A stretch of 64,000 nucleotides of DNA from JAUILA01 sp050289805 (GCA_050289805.1 JBNKGL010000001.1:62001-126000), one strand, 5' to 3'. Shown: positions 52,407 through 61,112, counted from the first letter of the stretch. A program made the numbers and translations. The notes: generated by a model from the letters alone, not told the origin.

Positions 52407-53266
52407 TGGCAATAAAGGAAACGGAATTAATACTTCGGCCGGATGGTGCGATCTATCATTTAAATCTTCGGCCGGAGGATGTTTGCACCAATATCATAAC
52501 AGTGGGTGATCCGGATCGCGTTGCACTCGTAAGTCGTCATTTTGATCAAACATATTTCAAAAAACAAAGCCGGGAAATTATTTCGCACCGGGGCAGGATC
52601 GGTCAGACGGATATACTTGTATTAAGTACGGGCATGGGCACCGATAATATAGAGATTGTGATGAATGAGCTCGATGCACTGGTAAATATTGATTTAACAC
52701 GGCGTGAAGTTCTGAAAAATACAACCTCCCTCAATATCATCCGAATAGGAACCTCCGGGAGTATATCTTCACGAATCCCTGTGGGTTCTATGCTGGCGAG
52801 TGCGACAGGTACCGGTCTGGATAACCTGATGCATTTCTATGATTATTCGATGGAGGCAGACCAGGTGAAAATGAGTATTGCATTCAGAGATCACCTCGGT
52901 CTTCAATGGCTTCCCTATACAGCCAAAGCTGATCCGCAGTTATTGTCGGTAATCGGGAAGGGTCTGATCCATGGAAATACACTTACCTGCCCGGGGTTCT
53001 ATGCGCCGCAGGGCCGCCACCTCCGGTTTGGTCCGGCTCAGAAAGATTACCTGGACAGATTAACCTCCTTTAAGTACGATTCATTTGAATTTTCAAATAT
53101 CGAAATGGAGACCTCTGCCATGTATGCCATGGGTGCGCTGATGGGACACAGAATGTTAAGCATGAATGCCATTATTGCCAACCGGACTACAGGAGAGTTT
53201 GCTGAAAATGCCCATGCTGTTGTGGAAGAATTGATTCAGCTCGTATTGGAGCGGATCGCGAATTAA
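52406..53266 (+). CDS. Nucleoside phosphorylase, uridine phosphorylase-like
   Basis: A 286-residue protein of the PNP/UDP superfamily. VGDPDRVALVSRHFD, the phosphate site STGMGTDNIEIVMNEL, RIGTSGSI and the base/ribose site FSNIEMETSAMYAMGALMGH are present. The EMETSA motif points to a hexameric pyrimidine or purine phosphorylase; uridine is the more likely substrate but this is uncertain. Start and upstream stop share an A (TAATG). Confidence 0.85.
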   Translation: MAIKETELILRPDGAIYHLNLRPEDVCTNIITVGDPDRVALVSRHFDQTYFKKQSREIISHRGRIGQTDILVLSTGMGTDNIEIVMNELDALVNIDLTRREVLKNTTSLNIIRIGTSGSISSRIPVGSMLASATGTGLDNLMHFYDYSMEADQVKMSIAFRDHLGLQWLPYTAKADPQLLSVIGKGLIHGNTLTCPGFYAPQGRHLRFGPAQKDYLDRLTSFKYDSFEFSNIEMETSAMYAMGALMGHRMLSMNAIIANRTTGEFAENAHAVVEELIQLVLERIAN

Positions 53267-53271
53267 TAGTA

Positions 53272-53279
53272 TATCTTTG
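53272..53279 (+). promoter_or_regulatory. TAnnTTTG (-7) box before the M16 peptidase gene
   Basis: TATCTTTG ends six bases before the ATG at 53286; a TTG at 53246-53248 is a possible -33 element, 23 bases upstream. This again predicts a leaderless or near-leaderless mRNA. Confidence 0.45.
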
Positions 53280-53285
53280 CACGCC

Positions 53286-54515
53286 ATGGAATACACGATC
53301 CATACACTTCGGAATAACATACGTATCCTGCATAAGCATGTAACCAATACTAAAATTGTGCATTGCGGGTTTATGCTGGATATCGGCAGCCGCGATGAGT
53401 CTGCCGATGAGCAGGGCATCGCCCATTTTTGGGAGCATATGGCGTTTAAAGGGACTAAAAAGCGGAAAGCTTTTCACATCCTGAACCGAATGGAATCGGT
53501 GGGAGGTGAATTAAATGCCTATACCACCAAGGAGAAAATTGCCTTTTATACCAGCGTGCTCGATGTGCATTTTCAGAAAGCGGTTGAGTTGTTGACCGAC
53601 ATAACCTTTAACAGCATCTTTCCTGAGAAGCAAATTGATAAGGAGCGCAAGGTGATCCTTGAAGAGATGGCCATGTATTATGATTCCCCCGAGGATGCCA
53701 TCCAGGATGAATTTGATGGCGTGATCTATCCGGATCACCCGTTAGGCTTCAATATTTTAGGGACCCAGGAGACCGTATCTGGCTTTAGCAGGAAGGACTT
53801 TCTGCGCTTTGTTCATGATCATCTGAATAGCGAAAGAATCGTTTTGTCGATCGTTGGAAATATTCCATTCAAAAAGGCTGTAGCAATTGCGGAAAAATAC
53901 CTTCAGGACCTGCCAGTTTTCAATGCCCCAATGAGCAGAAAACCGGTTGGAGAGTATAATCCGGATACCAGGCGAATTCATCGCTCGCTGATGCAATCCC
54001 ATTGTGCGATTGGCGGGCCTGCGTATTCACTAAATCATTCCAAACGGTTGAAGTTCTTTACGTTAATCAATATCTTAGGAGGACCGGGAATGAATTCCCG
54101 TCTGAACCTGGCATTGCGTGAGAAATACGGTTTTGTATATGCTGTTGACGCGAGCTATCATGGTTACACGGATACAGGATTGTTCGGAATATTTTTTGCT
54201 ACAGATCCAAGTCAATTGAACAGATCTGTAAAGCTGGTTCAGAAAGAAATGAAGAAGCTGAGAGAAGTGCCTTTAGGCCGTGTTCAGCTTCAAAGCGCCA
54301 AACAGCAGCTGAAAGGACAATTGGCAATGGCAGAAGAAAACAATGCCAGCCTGATGCTGATGATGGCTAAAAGTATTCTGGATTTGAATCGTGTTGATTC
54401 ACTGGAAGAGATTTTTGAAGAGATCCGCAGCATTACCGCCGGGGATCTGATGGATATTGCAAATGAGATTTTTGCGCCCGCTCAGTTGAGCGAGCTGATT
54501 TTTTTGCCGGAATAA
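53286..54515 (+). CDS. M16 family zinc peptidase
   Basis: A 409-residue protein from the ATG at 53286 (an in-frame TTG lies nine bases earlier). It bears the inverse zinc motif HxxEH as HFWEHM and a distal Glu in VILEEMAMYYDSPEDA, both typical of pitrilysin/MPP-like peptidases. Without a signal peptide it should be cytoplasmic. It is a single-domain-pair protein, so it may act as a homodimer. The O-methyltransferase gene follows after six bases. Confidence 0.9.
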   Translation: MEYTIHTLRNNIRILHKHVTNTKIVHCGFMLDIGSRDESADEQGIAHFWEHMAFKGTKKRKAFHILNRMESVGGELNAYTTKEKIAFYTSVLDVHFQKAVELLTDITFNSIFPEKQIDKERKVILEEMAMYYDSPEDAIQDEFDGVIYPDHPLGFNILGTQETVSGFSRKDFLRFVHDHLNSERIVLSIVGNIPFKKAVAIAEKYLQDLPVFNAPMSRKPVGEYNPDTRRIHRSLMQSHCAIGGPAYSLNHSKRLKFFTLINILGGPGMNSRLNLALREKYGFVYAVDASYHGYTDTGLFGIFFATDPSQLNRSVKLVQKEMKKLREVPLGRVQLQSAKQQLKGQLAMAEENNASLMLMMAKSILDLNRVDSLEEIFEEIRSITAGDLMDIANEIFAPAQLSELIFLPE

Positions 54516-54521
54516 CAGACT

Positions 54522-55157
54522 ATGGAATTTTTGCCCGAAAAGCTGCAGGATTATGCAGAATCCCACACCTCCGATGAGAGTGATGTGTTGAAATTCATTT
54601 CACGGGAAACACATCTAAAGGTTCTCAGCCCGAGAATGTTGAGTGGCCACCTGCAGGGCAGGTTGCTGGCGATGTTTTCTCGAATGATCAAACCAAAAAG
54701 AATCCTGGAGATTGGAACATACACAGGGTATTCTGCCGTATGCATGGCAGAGGGACTTGCGGAAGACGGAAAGTTGTACACCATAGACGTGAATGAGGAA
54801 TTGGAATCCCGTGTGCGAAAGCATTTTGAAATGGCAGGGATTACCGACCATGTTACATTTTTGATTGGCGATGCCCATACGATCATCCCAGGGTTAAACG
54901 AAAAATGGGATTTGGTATTTATTGACGCAGATAAACTGGGTTATTCACAATATTTTGATCTTGTGATCGATAATATGAATACGGATGGCTATATAATTGC
55001 TGATAATGTCTTGTGGAGCGGAAAAATCGTTGAAGATGTGAAAGACAAGAAAACGGAAGCCATGCGCCGGTTCAATGAAAAAATTATGAGTGACTCCCGG
55101 GTTGAAAATATTTTACTGCCACTCCGGGACGGATTAATGGTAATGAGAAAAAAATGA
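54522..55157 (+). CDS. SAM-dependent O-methyltransferase (class I)
   Basis: A 211-residue enzyme related to catechol O-methyltransferase-like proteins. SAM motifs: ILEIGTYTGYSAVCMAEGL (motif I), LYTIDVNEELE, and WDLVFIDADKLGYSQYFD, in which the Asp residues bind metal. YIIADNVLWSGK follows. The methyl acceptor is unknown. Its stop overlaps the next start by four bases (ATGA). Confidence 0.9.
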   Translation: MEFLPEKLQDYAESHTSDESDVLKFISRETHLKVLSPRMLSGHLQGRLLAMFSRMIKPKRILEIGTYTGYSAVCMAEGLAEDGKLYTIDVNEELESRVRKHFEMAGITDHVTFLIGDAHTIIPGLNEKWDLVFIDADKLGYSQYFDLVIDNMNTDGYIIADNVLWSGKIVEDVKDKKTEAMRRFNEKIMSDSRVENILLPLRDGLMVMRKK

Positions 55158-57010
55158 ATGCGTTCCTTCGAATTTTTTGCGTTGTCCTGATAACAGTGAC
55201 CAGCGCCCGGAGCCAGGCTCCCCAGGTACCAACCAGAATGGAATTTGCCGGCATCAGCCTGCGTATTAAAGATGACGCCCGGCGTGAAATACAATCAGAT
55301 GTTGACGCGCTTACCAAGAACCCCCGGTATTTTAATATTCATGTGCAGCGGGCGCGGACTTACTTCCCGATCATTGAGCGAATTTTTGCTGAAGAGAATC
55401 TGCCAATCGACTTTAAGTACCTTGTTCTCCAGGAAAGTGCACTCATTGCAGATGCGGTATCATCCTCTGATGCCGTAGGATTTTGGCAGTTTAAGGATTT
55501 TACGGCCCGTGAGATGGGTCTTCGTGTAGACCGTCAGGTTGATGAACGCATGAATATTGTTTCATCTTCCAGGGGAGCTGCACGCTACCTCAAGAAAAAT
55601 AATGAGCGTTATTTCGATAATTGGCTGGTTTCCCTCCAGGCATACCAGATGGGTCCCGGTGGCGCCATCAAAGCAGGCGGTGAAAAGTACAAGGGGCATA
55701 AGTCAATGACCATCGACCGTAAGACATACTGGTACGTTAAAAAATTCCTCGCCTATAAAGTCGCCTATGAGAATGCATTAAACGGACCTGCGGATATTTC
55801 ATTGGCGGAATACTGGAATGGAAGCAACAAGTCCTGGAATGACATTTCCAGGGAAACAGGCGTAAGTACTGCCGAACTTGAAAATTATAATAAGTGGTTG
55901 AGAAAAGGTAAAATACCGGCAGACAGAAGTTATGCTGTGGTGTTACCGGTTACTTCCGCTGTTCGGTTGCCAATGGATCATGGGCAGCCGGCAATGACTT
56001 CGAACCGCACACTTAATGGAGTGCCAAAACGGGCATATTCCGTAGATTATGAATTTACCAAAGCCGGCGAATTTCCAAATTTCAAAAATATAAATGAGGC
56101 TAAATCGGGAAGGATCACTACCGTTAACGGTCGTGATGCTGTGATGGCCAGGTCGGGTGACAGAGCTGTTAGTATTGCCTCAAAGGGAGATCTCAGTCTC
56201 CAGCGATTTCTGAAGTACAATGATATGGACATTGAAGACCGTATTGAAGAGGGACAGATCTATTATCTTCAAAAGAAGAAATCAAAGCAGCTTGCAGTGC
56301 ATCATGTGGTCGTTGAGGGTGAAACAATGTGGTCCATTTCCCAGAAATACGGTATACGGAAGAAACAACTCCTGACAAGAAACAGGATGCGAAAGGATGC
56401 TCCCCTGAAAGAAGGAAGAATCATCTGGCTAAGGTCTATCAGACCATCGCAGGTGCCGGTGGAGTTTGTCCATCCGGAGATTCCCAAAGTTCCCGTGATC
56501 GTTAAGAAGGATGCGACACGAGCGCGGGAGACCGTGGAAGAGGTAGTATTCGCCGATGATGAAGGAGGCTCGGTTGAAATACTCACTACGGACACAGAGG
56601 AGGATGTTCCGGTCTGGCCTGAGAGTGCGAAGGCCGACGAACCCGTAACAGCCAAAGTTATGACGACCCCGGCCGCCGGACTTAAGGAAAAAATTCATGT
56701 CGTGAAACCCGGAGAGACTTTGTATTCAATTTCGCGCAATTATTCGGTAAAAATTGATGACCTTCTTGCATGGAATGGGCTGGAGATTACAGATCCCATC
56801 AGCATTGATCAGAAGCTCAAACTGTATCATACTGAGGAGAAACCGGAAGAAAAAAAGACAGAGAATGCTGAAATTTATTACACGGTGCAACAAGGGGATA
56901 CATTTTATGGTATTTCACGCCGTTATAACCTCAGCGTCAAGGAATTAAAAGAATTAAACGGGAAAACCGATGATAATCTGAAACCCGGGGAGCGACTGAA
57001 GGTCCGTTAG
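55154..57010 (+). CDS. MltD-like lytic transglycosylase with LysM domains
   Basis: A 618-residue secreted cell-wall enzyme. After the signal peptide (1-20) comes a goose-lysozyme-like SLT domain with the catalytic Glu in LVLQESALIADAVSSSDAVG and a YQMGPGG motif around residue 170, which cleaves glycan strands to anhydromuropeptides. An intervening Lys/Arg-rich region and three LysM domains (about 380-430, 515-560, 575-618; VVEGETMWSISQKYG, VKPGETLYSISRNYS, VQQGDTFYGISRRYN) bind peptidoglycan. It probably acts in the periplasm. It is coupled to the methyltransferase gene. Confidence 0.92.
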   Translation: MNAFLRIFCVVLITVTSARSQAPQVPTRMEFAGISLRIKDDARREIQSDVDALTKNPRYFNIHVQRARTYFPIIERIFAEENLPIDFKYLVLQESALIADAVSSSDAVGFWQFKDFTAREMGLRVDRQVDERMNIVSSSRGAARYLKKNNERYFDNWLVSLQAYQMGPGGAIKAGGEKYKGHKSMTIDRKTYWYVKKFLAYKVAYENALNGPADISLAEYWNGSNKSWNDISRETGVSTAELENYNKWLRKGKIPADRSYAVVLPVTSAVRLPMDHGQPAMTSNRTLNGVPKRAYSVDYEFTKAGEFPNFKNINEAKSGRITTVNGRDAVMARSGDRAVSIASKGDLSLQRFLKYNDMDIEDRIEEGQIYYLQKKKSKQLAVHHVVVEGETMWSISQKYGIRKKQLLTRNRMRKDAPLKEGRIIWLRSIRPSQVPVEFVHPEIPKVPVIVKKDATRARETVEEVVFADDEGGSVEILTTDTEEDVPVWPESAKADEPVTAKVMTTPAAGLKEKIHVVKPGETLYSISRNYSVKIDDLLAWNGLEITDPISIDQKLKLYHTEEKPEEKKTENAEIYYTVQQGDTFYGISRRYNLSVKELKELNGKTDDNLKPGERLKVR

Positions 57011-57045
57011 ACCAATATACAGGTGCATTTGTTTCTTTAATCTTA

Positions 57046-57080
57046 CCCGCAACCCCCTGCGGGCCGCCTTCTGTTTTTTT
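57046..57080 (+). terminator. Possible terminator after the mltD-like gene
   Basis: CCCGCA and TGCGGG form a short stem with a 6-base loop, and a T7 run begins 10 bases after the stem. The gap makes it weaker than a canonical terminator. Confidence 0.4.
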
Positions 57081-57177
57081 AATTACACGACAAAATTCAC
57101 CAACTTGTAGTGCTTTCCAGGTGAAGGCGGTTGAGCTAACTTTTTATAATTAACTGATTGATAATCTTTAAAAAGTT

Positions 57178-57185
57178 TATTTTTG
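57178..57185 (+). promoter_or_regulatory. TAnnTTTG (-7) box with TTG (-33) before the receiver gene
   Basis: TATTTTTG stands 43 bases before the TTG start, and a TTG at 57158-57160 lies 17 bases upstream, a plausible pair. Confidence 0.45.
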
Positions 57186-57228
57186 TCGACCCATAAAGGA
57201 AGTAGAATTTTTTAAATTGGAGTGAGCC

Positions 57229-57639
57229 TTGGCAGATCATAAAACCATTGACCTTGTAATGCTGGTAGACGATAATGAAACTGATAATTTCATCAGTAAG
57301 CGTATTATCGAAATTACCAAATTCGCACACAAAGTCGAGGTTAAGAATTCTGGTAAAAGTGCCCTCGATTACCTTGAGGCACATCAGAATGAACCGGAAT
57401 TGTTACCACACCTGATCTTCCTGGATATTAACATGCCGATTGTAGATGGATTCGTGTTTCTTTATGAGTTCGAGAAGTTTAACAGCAATGTAAAAGATAA
57501 ATGCAAAGTTATTATTCTCTCCAGCTCAGATAATAAGAGGGATATTGACAAAATCGTGAACAATGACCACGTCATTAAATTCATAACCAAACCGCTTACA
57601 GAAGCATCTCTTGAAGAAGTAAAGGTCACTTCTATCTGA
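57229..57639 (+). CDS. Single-domain response regulator
   Basis: A 136-residue receiver protein with no output domain. The acidic pair is in VMLVDDNETDNF, the phospho-acceptor Asp in LIFLDINMPIVDGF, the conserved Ser/Thr in VIILSSSDNK, and the Lys in KFITKPLTEASL. Such stand-alone receivers act in phosphorelays or by binding partners. The TTG start at 57229 is supported by a GGAG at about eight bases upstream and by the usual length. It lies alone between mltD-like and the convergent dnaX gene. Confidence 0.9.
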   Translation: MADHKTIDLVMLVDDNETDNFISKRIIEITKFAHKVEVKNSGKSALDYLEAHQNEPELLPHLIFLDINMPIVDGFVFLYEFEKFNSNVKDKCKVIILSSSDNKRDIDKIVNNDHVIKFITKPLTEASLEEVKVTSI

Positions 57640-57668
57640 GCCAGTTTATTAATTTAATCTCTCTTTTG

Positions 57669-59401
57669 TTATAAATCCGGGTCCAGACCCAGTCGTTCCT
57701 GAAGGTCTTTCAGGATGGGCTTTTTTGTTGCCAGGTATTCGAACTTTTCCTTGTTGGTATAGGGGCGATAAGCTTTTTCTTCCTCGAGCAATTCTGTTTC
57801 GATCTGAATATGCCGGTTGTTCAGCTTCTGTTTGAGGTAGGTGATCAGGTCGGATCTGAAGCGGTCCAGGATATTGATCTTTACCGTATTGGTGAGCTGT
57901 AAAACGATTGTATGTTTTTCTTTCAGGTAGAAATCCTGGGTAAGTATCGCATATTCAACATCCCTGCCGTCTTTCTTTTTCAGATCGGCGAATGCATTCC
58001 AGGATTCGCGCAGCTGATCTGCCGTGAACGGGTCTTCACCATATAGCTCCTGGGATTCCTCTTCTGATTTCTTTTCTTCCTTCTTCCTGCCGGCTTCGGC
58101 TAATTCGTCAAGCCTCGGGATTCTCGCAATTTTGCGCGGCCGTTCTGTACTGCGTATTTCCTGGACAGGCGTTACCGGCCGGATATTGGGAGTTTCTTTT
58201 TTCTCTTCGATAATTTTTTCAGCAGGAGGGGGCGTGGCATTGGCCTGGCTGATTTCTTTTTCAGGTGCGGGGGTTTCAGCCGGTTCAGAAGTTTCGGGCT
58301 CAGGCGATTTGCTCAGGCTTTTTTTTTTACTTCTGAAACCAGGTCAACCGCATGATTGATATGTGCCATCTTGATGAGGCATAACTCAACATGCAGCCGC
58401 TGGTTTTTACTGCTTTTATATTGAATATCACACTGATTGGCAATATTCAGCGCAGTAAGAATAAAGGAATTAGAGGTTTGAGCGGATTGCTCCAGGAATT
58501 TTTGGCGTACCGAATCCGGAACATCCATCAATGCCGCTGTGCGCTGATCTTTACAGACTAGCAGATTTCTGAGATGCTCGGCCAGACCTACAATGAAATT
58601 ATGGCCATCAAATCCCTTTTGAATAATTTCATCCAGGATGAGCAGGCATTCAGTATGGTTCATGGCATTCAGCGCGTCTACCACCCGGAAATAATACTCA
58701 TAGTCGAGTACATGAAGGTTGGAGATTACAGTTTGATACGTCACATTCCCGCCGGAACTAAAGGTGACCATGAGATCGAATATTGACAGTGCATCACGAA
58801 GTGCTCCATCGGCTTTGCGTGCAATCAGGTGCAGTGCTTCCTGTTCTGCATGAATCCCCTCTTTTTCCGCGATCACTGCCAGGTGATTCGCAATATCGGA
58901 TACCTGAATCCTGTTGAAGTCATAGATCTGACAGCGCGACAGGATGGTTGGGATCACTTTATGTTTTTCTGTTGTGGCCAGGATGAAAATGGCATACGAT
59001 GGAGGCTCCTCCAGTGTTTTAAGGAAGGCATTAAAGGCAGCCGTAGAGAGCATGTGAACCTCATCGATGATGTACACCTTGTATTTACCGAACTGGGGTG
59101 GATAACGGACCTGATCGATTAATTGTCGTATGTCATCCACGGAGTTGTTGGATGCGGCGTCGAGCTCGAAAATATTAAGTGAATTGCTCTCTGCGCCCTC
59201 GTCAAAGTCATTGATCATCCGTGCCATGATACGCGCGCAGGTGGTTTTACCTACCCCGCGCGGACCGCAGAAGAGCAGTGCCTGGGCCAGTTGATTATTG
59301 TCGATGGCGTTTTTCAGCGTCGTCGTGATATGGGATTGTCCCACCACTTCGTCGAAACCCTGGGGTCTGTATTTCCTCGCCGATACGACAAATTTTTCCA
59401 T
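57669..59401 (-). CDS. dnaX: DNA polymerase III gamma/tau subunit; tau read through an A10 slippage site
   Basis: The clamp-loader ATPase. In frame from the ATG at 59401 it encodes 362 residues (gamma form, stop at 58315-58313) with Walker A GPRGVGKTT, LDAASNNSVDDIR, Walker B YIIDEVHML and the SRC motif LSRCQIYDF. The four-Cys zinc module of E. coli DnaX is absent. At the end lies A10 (58319-58328 on the + strand). One base back (or one extra A in the mRNA) opens a frame of 216 further residues running to TAA at 57669, giving a tau form of about 577 residues. That tail has a Pro/Glu-rich linker and a well-formed C-terminal domain (SWNAFADLKKKDGRDVEYAI) like the domain V region of Bacteroidota DnaX. 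Both frames are therefore functional; sequencing error in the A-run is the alternative. Confidence 0.85.
58282..58340 (-). promoter_or_regulatory. Programmed frameshift/slippage site in dnaX
   Basis: On the minus strand GGTTTCAGAAGT precedes the A10 run, and ACTTCTGAACC follows 36 bases later. They can pair over 11 bp with one bulged base, so that the A-run sits in the loop. Two direct copies of GCCTGAGC also lie inside the loop. The in-frame stop TGA is 4 bases after the run. Slippage on long A-runs is known in dnaX of other bacteria. Confidence 0.65.
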
Positions 59402-59464
59402 TGTTCGAAGATAAAGAACCTGCGCTATTTAACACAGGCATCACTGTTTAAATTGATTAAAAAA

Positions 59465-60280
59465 TTAGAATCGCCACCGGATTCCGTTCTTGATGGAGTA
59501 AATGAATTTGTTGATGGGAATAATAGGGCTGTCCTCAAACTGGCCGGCGAATTCAGCGTTGAAGGCAAGTCTTTTATTGATACTGAAGGATAGTATAATA
59601 TCTCCGTTGATTCTGTTTCTGAACTTGTTGGCCGCTGCATCATAACCGCCCTGGTAGTAGGTAATGACATCAAGTTTTAAGTCATCTGTGATGAAAATAT
59701 ATCCGTTGATATAGGAAGAATTTTTCCAGAGATTCTTTTCAATGATGTTGGTTTCATTTTCAGGCTCCTTCCACCGTTCCCTTTCGAACATTGCGCCGGT
59801 ACCAACGATAAGCTTTTTCTTTTCATCATCGACGAGCCTGTAGCGTATTCCACCCCCGATGAGGATTCGCTGCGGCATATTACGGCCCCTGTCGTACTGT
59901 GTCTGGGCGTAGTTTTCATAGGACAGCCGTTTTTTACGAAGCCAGTTAATTCGGAAATGGGCATAGCCCGTAGAAATAAAGGCTCCATTCTCATCGGAGG
60001 ATGTGAAGTAGTTGATTTTGTTGATCAGTATATAGGCATTTTTATCGGCGACGTATACCAGGTCGGCAGTTGCTGTCAGTCCGATGAACGCGTTTTCATT
60101 GTCTGATGATACACTTCTGTTATTGAGGTCGAAATTGAAGGTAAAGGCACCCAGCCAGAACTTTGAAGAATCTGCGTTGAGGTTGTTTTTATTCACCTGG
60201 AGTATTTGAGCACTGGTCGAACCGGCCAGGAAGATAAAAAGCAGGATAAGGATGTACTGATATTTTGATTTGTCCGGCAT
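59465..60280 (-). CDS. DUF481 outer-membrane-like protein
   Basis: A 271-residue protein with a signal peptide (ending near STSAQ) followed by alternating hydrophobic strands (FNFDLNN, GLTATADLVYVADK, AHFRINWLRKK, GGGIRYRLVD, LDVITYYQGG, DIILSFSINK) and a terminal aromatic residue (GIRWRF). This is the design of a small beta-barrel of the DUF481 family, and the terminal Phe fits BAM-dependent insertion. The function is not known. It lies upstream of dnaX in the same direction, separated by 63 bases. Confidence 0.82.
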   Translation of the reverse strand: MPDKSKYQYILILLFIFLAGSTSAQILQVNKNNLNADSSKFWLGAFTFNFDLNNRSVSSDNENAFIGLTATADLVYVADKNAYILINKINYFTSSDENGAFISTGYAHFRINWLRKKRLSYENYAQTQYDRGRNMPQRILIGGGIRYRLVDDEKKKLIVGTGAMFERERWKEPENETNIIEKNLWKNSSYINGYIFITDDLKLDVITYYQGGYDAAANKFRNRINGDIILSFSINKRLAFNAEFAGQFEDSPIIPINKFIYSIKNGIRWRF

Positions 60281-60360
60281 GCCCGCGAAATTAACAAGAA
60301 ATCATTTTACAGAAAACCGGCAAATCTGTCAGCATTCCTGTTTTGGAATCAAATTTGCGT

Positions 60361-60368
60361 TACCTTTG
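60361..60368 (+). promoter_or_regulatory. TAnnTTTG (-7) box of the tmRNA gene
   Basis: TACCTTTG lies 31 bases before the mature 5' end of the tmRNA, with TTTG at 60342-60345 as a possible -33 element. The spacing of 15 bases is slightly short. Confidence 0.5.
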
Positions 60369-60399
60369 TTGATTCACTTGAGAAACGGTAAACCCATAT

Positions 60400-60803
60400 G
60401 GGGCCGACCGGTTTTGACAGGTAGAGTGATTACGTGTGTAAGCATGCAGGCTCATGGGATGAGAGCCTTGATCAATAGTTCCACAACACAATTGGCGAAT
60501 CTAATTACGCCATGGCCGCCTAATCTCGACTCAGATGTTGAGACCTGGGCTTAATCGGTGAACTGCTCAGAGCAGCACCGGGCCACATCCCGCTAACCGT
60601 TGTTTGGTCCGGTTAGAATTGGGGTGTCGAACAGACTGAACTAGCGCTGGCAGGGTTGTGATGCCGGTGTGAAACTCATCGCAACTAAGGTTGGGTTCGG
60701 CTGTCGTTTGCCAGGCTCTTCCCGACAATCTGAGAACGACTAAGCATGTAGAAGATACGATAGTTACCTTCTCTGGACGAGGGTTCGAATCCCTCCGGCT
60801 CCA
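60400..60803 (+). ncRNA. ssrA: Transfer-messenger RNA (tmRNA)
   Basis: The one-piece tmRNA rescues stalled ribosomes and tags their products. The 5' end GGGGCCG pairs with CGGCTCC at 60796-60802 to make the acceptor stem, with discriminator A at 60803. The T-arm GAGGGTTCGAATCCCTCC is next to it. The 3' CCA is not encoded (CGA follows), so it must be added. The tag reading frame lies at 60494-60523. Total length is about 404 bases, normal for the family. Confidence 0.96.
60494..60523 (+). CDS. tmRNA tag peptide GESNYAMAA
   Basis: Resume codon GGC followed by GAA TCT AAT TAC GCC ATG GCC GCC TAA encodes (A)GESNYAMAA. The final AMAA is the kind of C-terminal degron recognised by ClpXP, and GExxYAMAA-type tags are typical of Cytophaga-like Bacteroidota. 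Confidence 0.9.
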   Translation, partial: GESNYAMAA

Positions 60804-60816
60804 CGATCAAGCGCAG

Positions 60817-60923
60817 CCTGCAAATGCAGCACGCTAAAAAACGGAAAGCCCGCCAAGTTTTACTTGAGCGGGCTTTTTCTTTTTAGCGTCTGTGCCAATG
60901 GCACAGTGAGCTGCATTTGCAGG
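60817..60923. repeat. Large nested inverted repeat after the tmRNA gene
   Basis: Outer arms of 14 bp (60817-60830 and 60910-60923) are perfect inverse copies around CCTGCAAATGCAGC. Inner arms ACGCTAAAAA/TTTTTAGCGT (60831-60840, 60880-60889) are also perfect and enclose the terminator. A separate small palindrome TGTGCCAATGGCACA lies between the inner and outer right arms. Confidence 0.8.
60845..60884 (+). terminator. Rho-independent terminator of ssrA
   Basis: AAAGCCCGC and GCGGGCTTT form a 9-bp stem, extended inward by CAAG/CTTG, followed by two T-runs. It is 40 bases downstream of the tmRNA 3' end. Confidence 0.85.
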
Positions 60924-60924
60924 A

Positions 60925-61112
60925 CTGGCGCCTAAGGGATCGCCGCAGGCAATCCCTTCACTTGATTGTTTCGCCGTCGGGGCTTGCCCTTCGGGCTGGC
61001 CCGCTCCTAAAAATGCCCACCGGGCATTTTCTTGACGTCGCGTCCTCTCCGGCTGCACATTCACCCTACGAATCCGCCTTTGGCGGAGTAGGGGGCTTTT
61101 TCATACAGATTC
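60925..61112. repeat. Hairpin-dense intergenic sequence, no gene recognised
   Basis: At least four palindromes lie here: AAGGGA...TCCCTT (60934-60958), GCCCTTCGGGC (60986-60996), AAAATGCCC-acc-GGGCATTTT (61010-61030) and TCCGCCTTTGGCGGA (61073-61087). The stretch is GC-richer than both neighbours. CTCCGGCTGCAC at 61047-61058 matches the tmRNA 3' end CTCCGGCTCCAC (60793-60804) at 11 of 12 bases. It may be a repeat-family member or the scar of an integration. Confidence 0.6.

Noticed and set aside
60270..60554. Open frame of 94 residues running into the tmRNA gene
   Set aside because: It ends inside the tmRNA structure and shares its bases; the RNA explains the sequence.
60834..61064. Open frame of 76 residues within the hairpin region
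   Set aside because: Its sequence comes from palindromes and the ssrA terminator, and it has no protein-like features.
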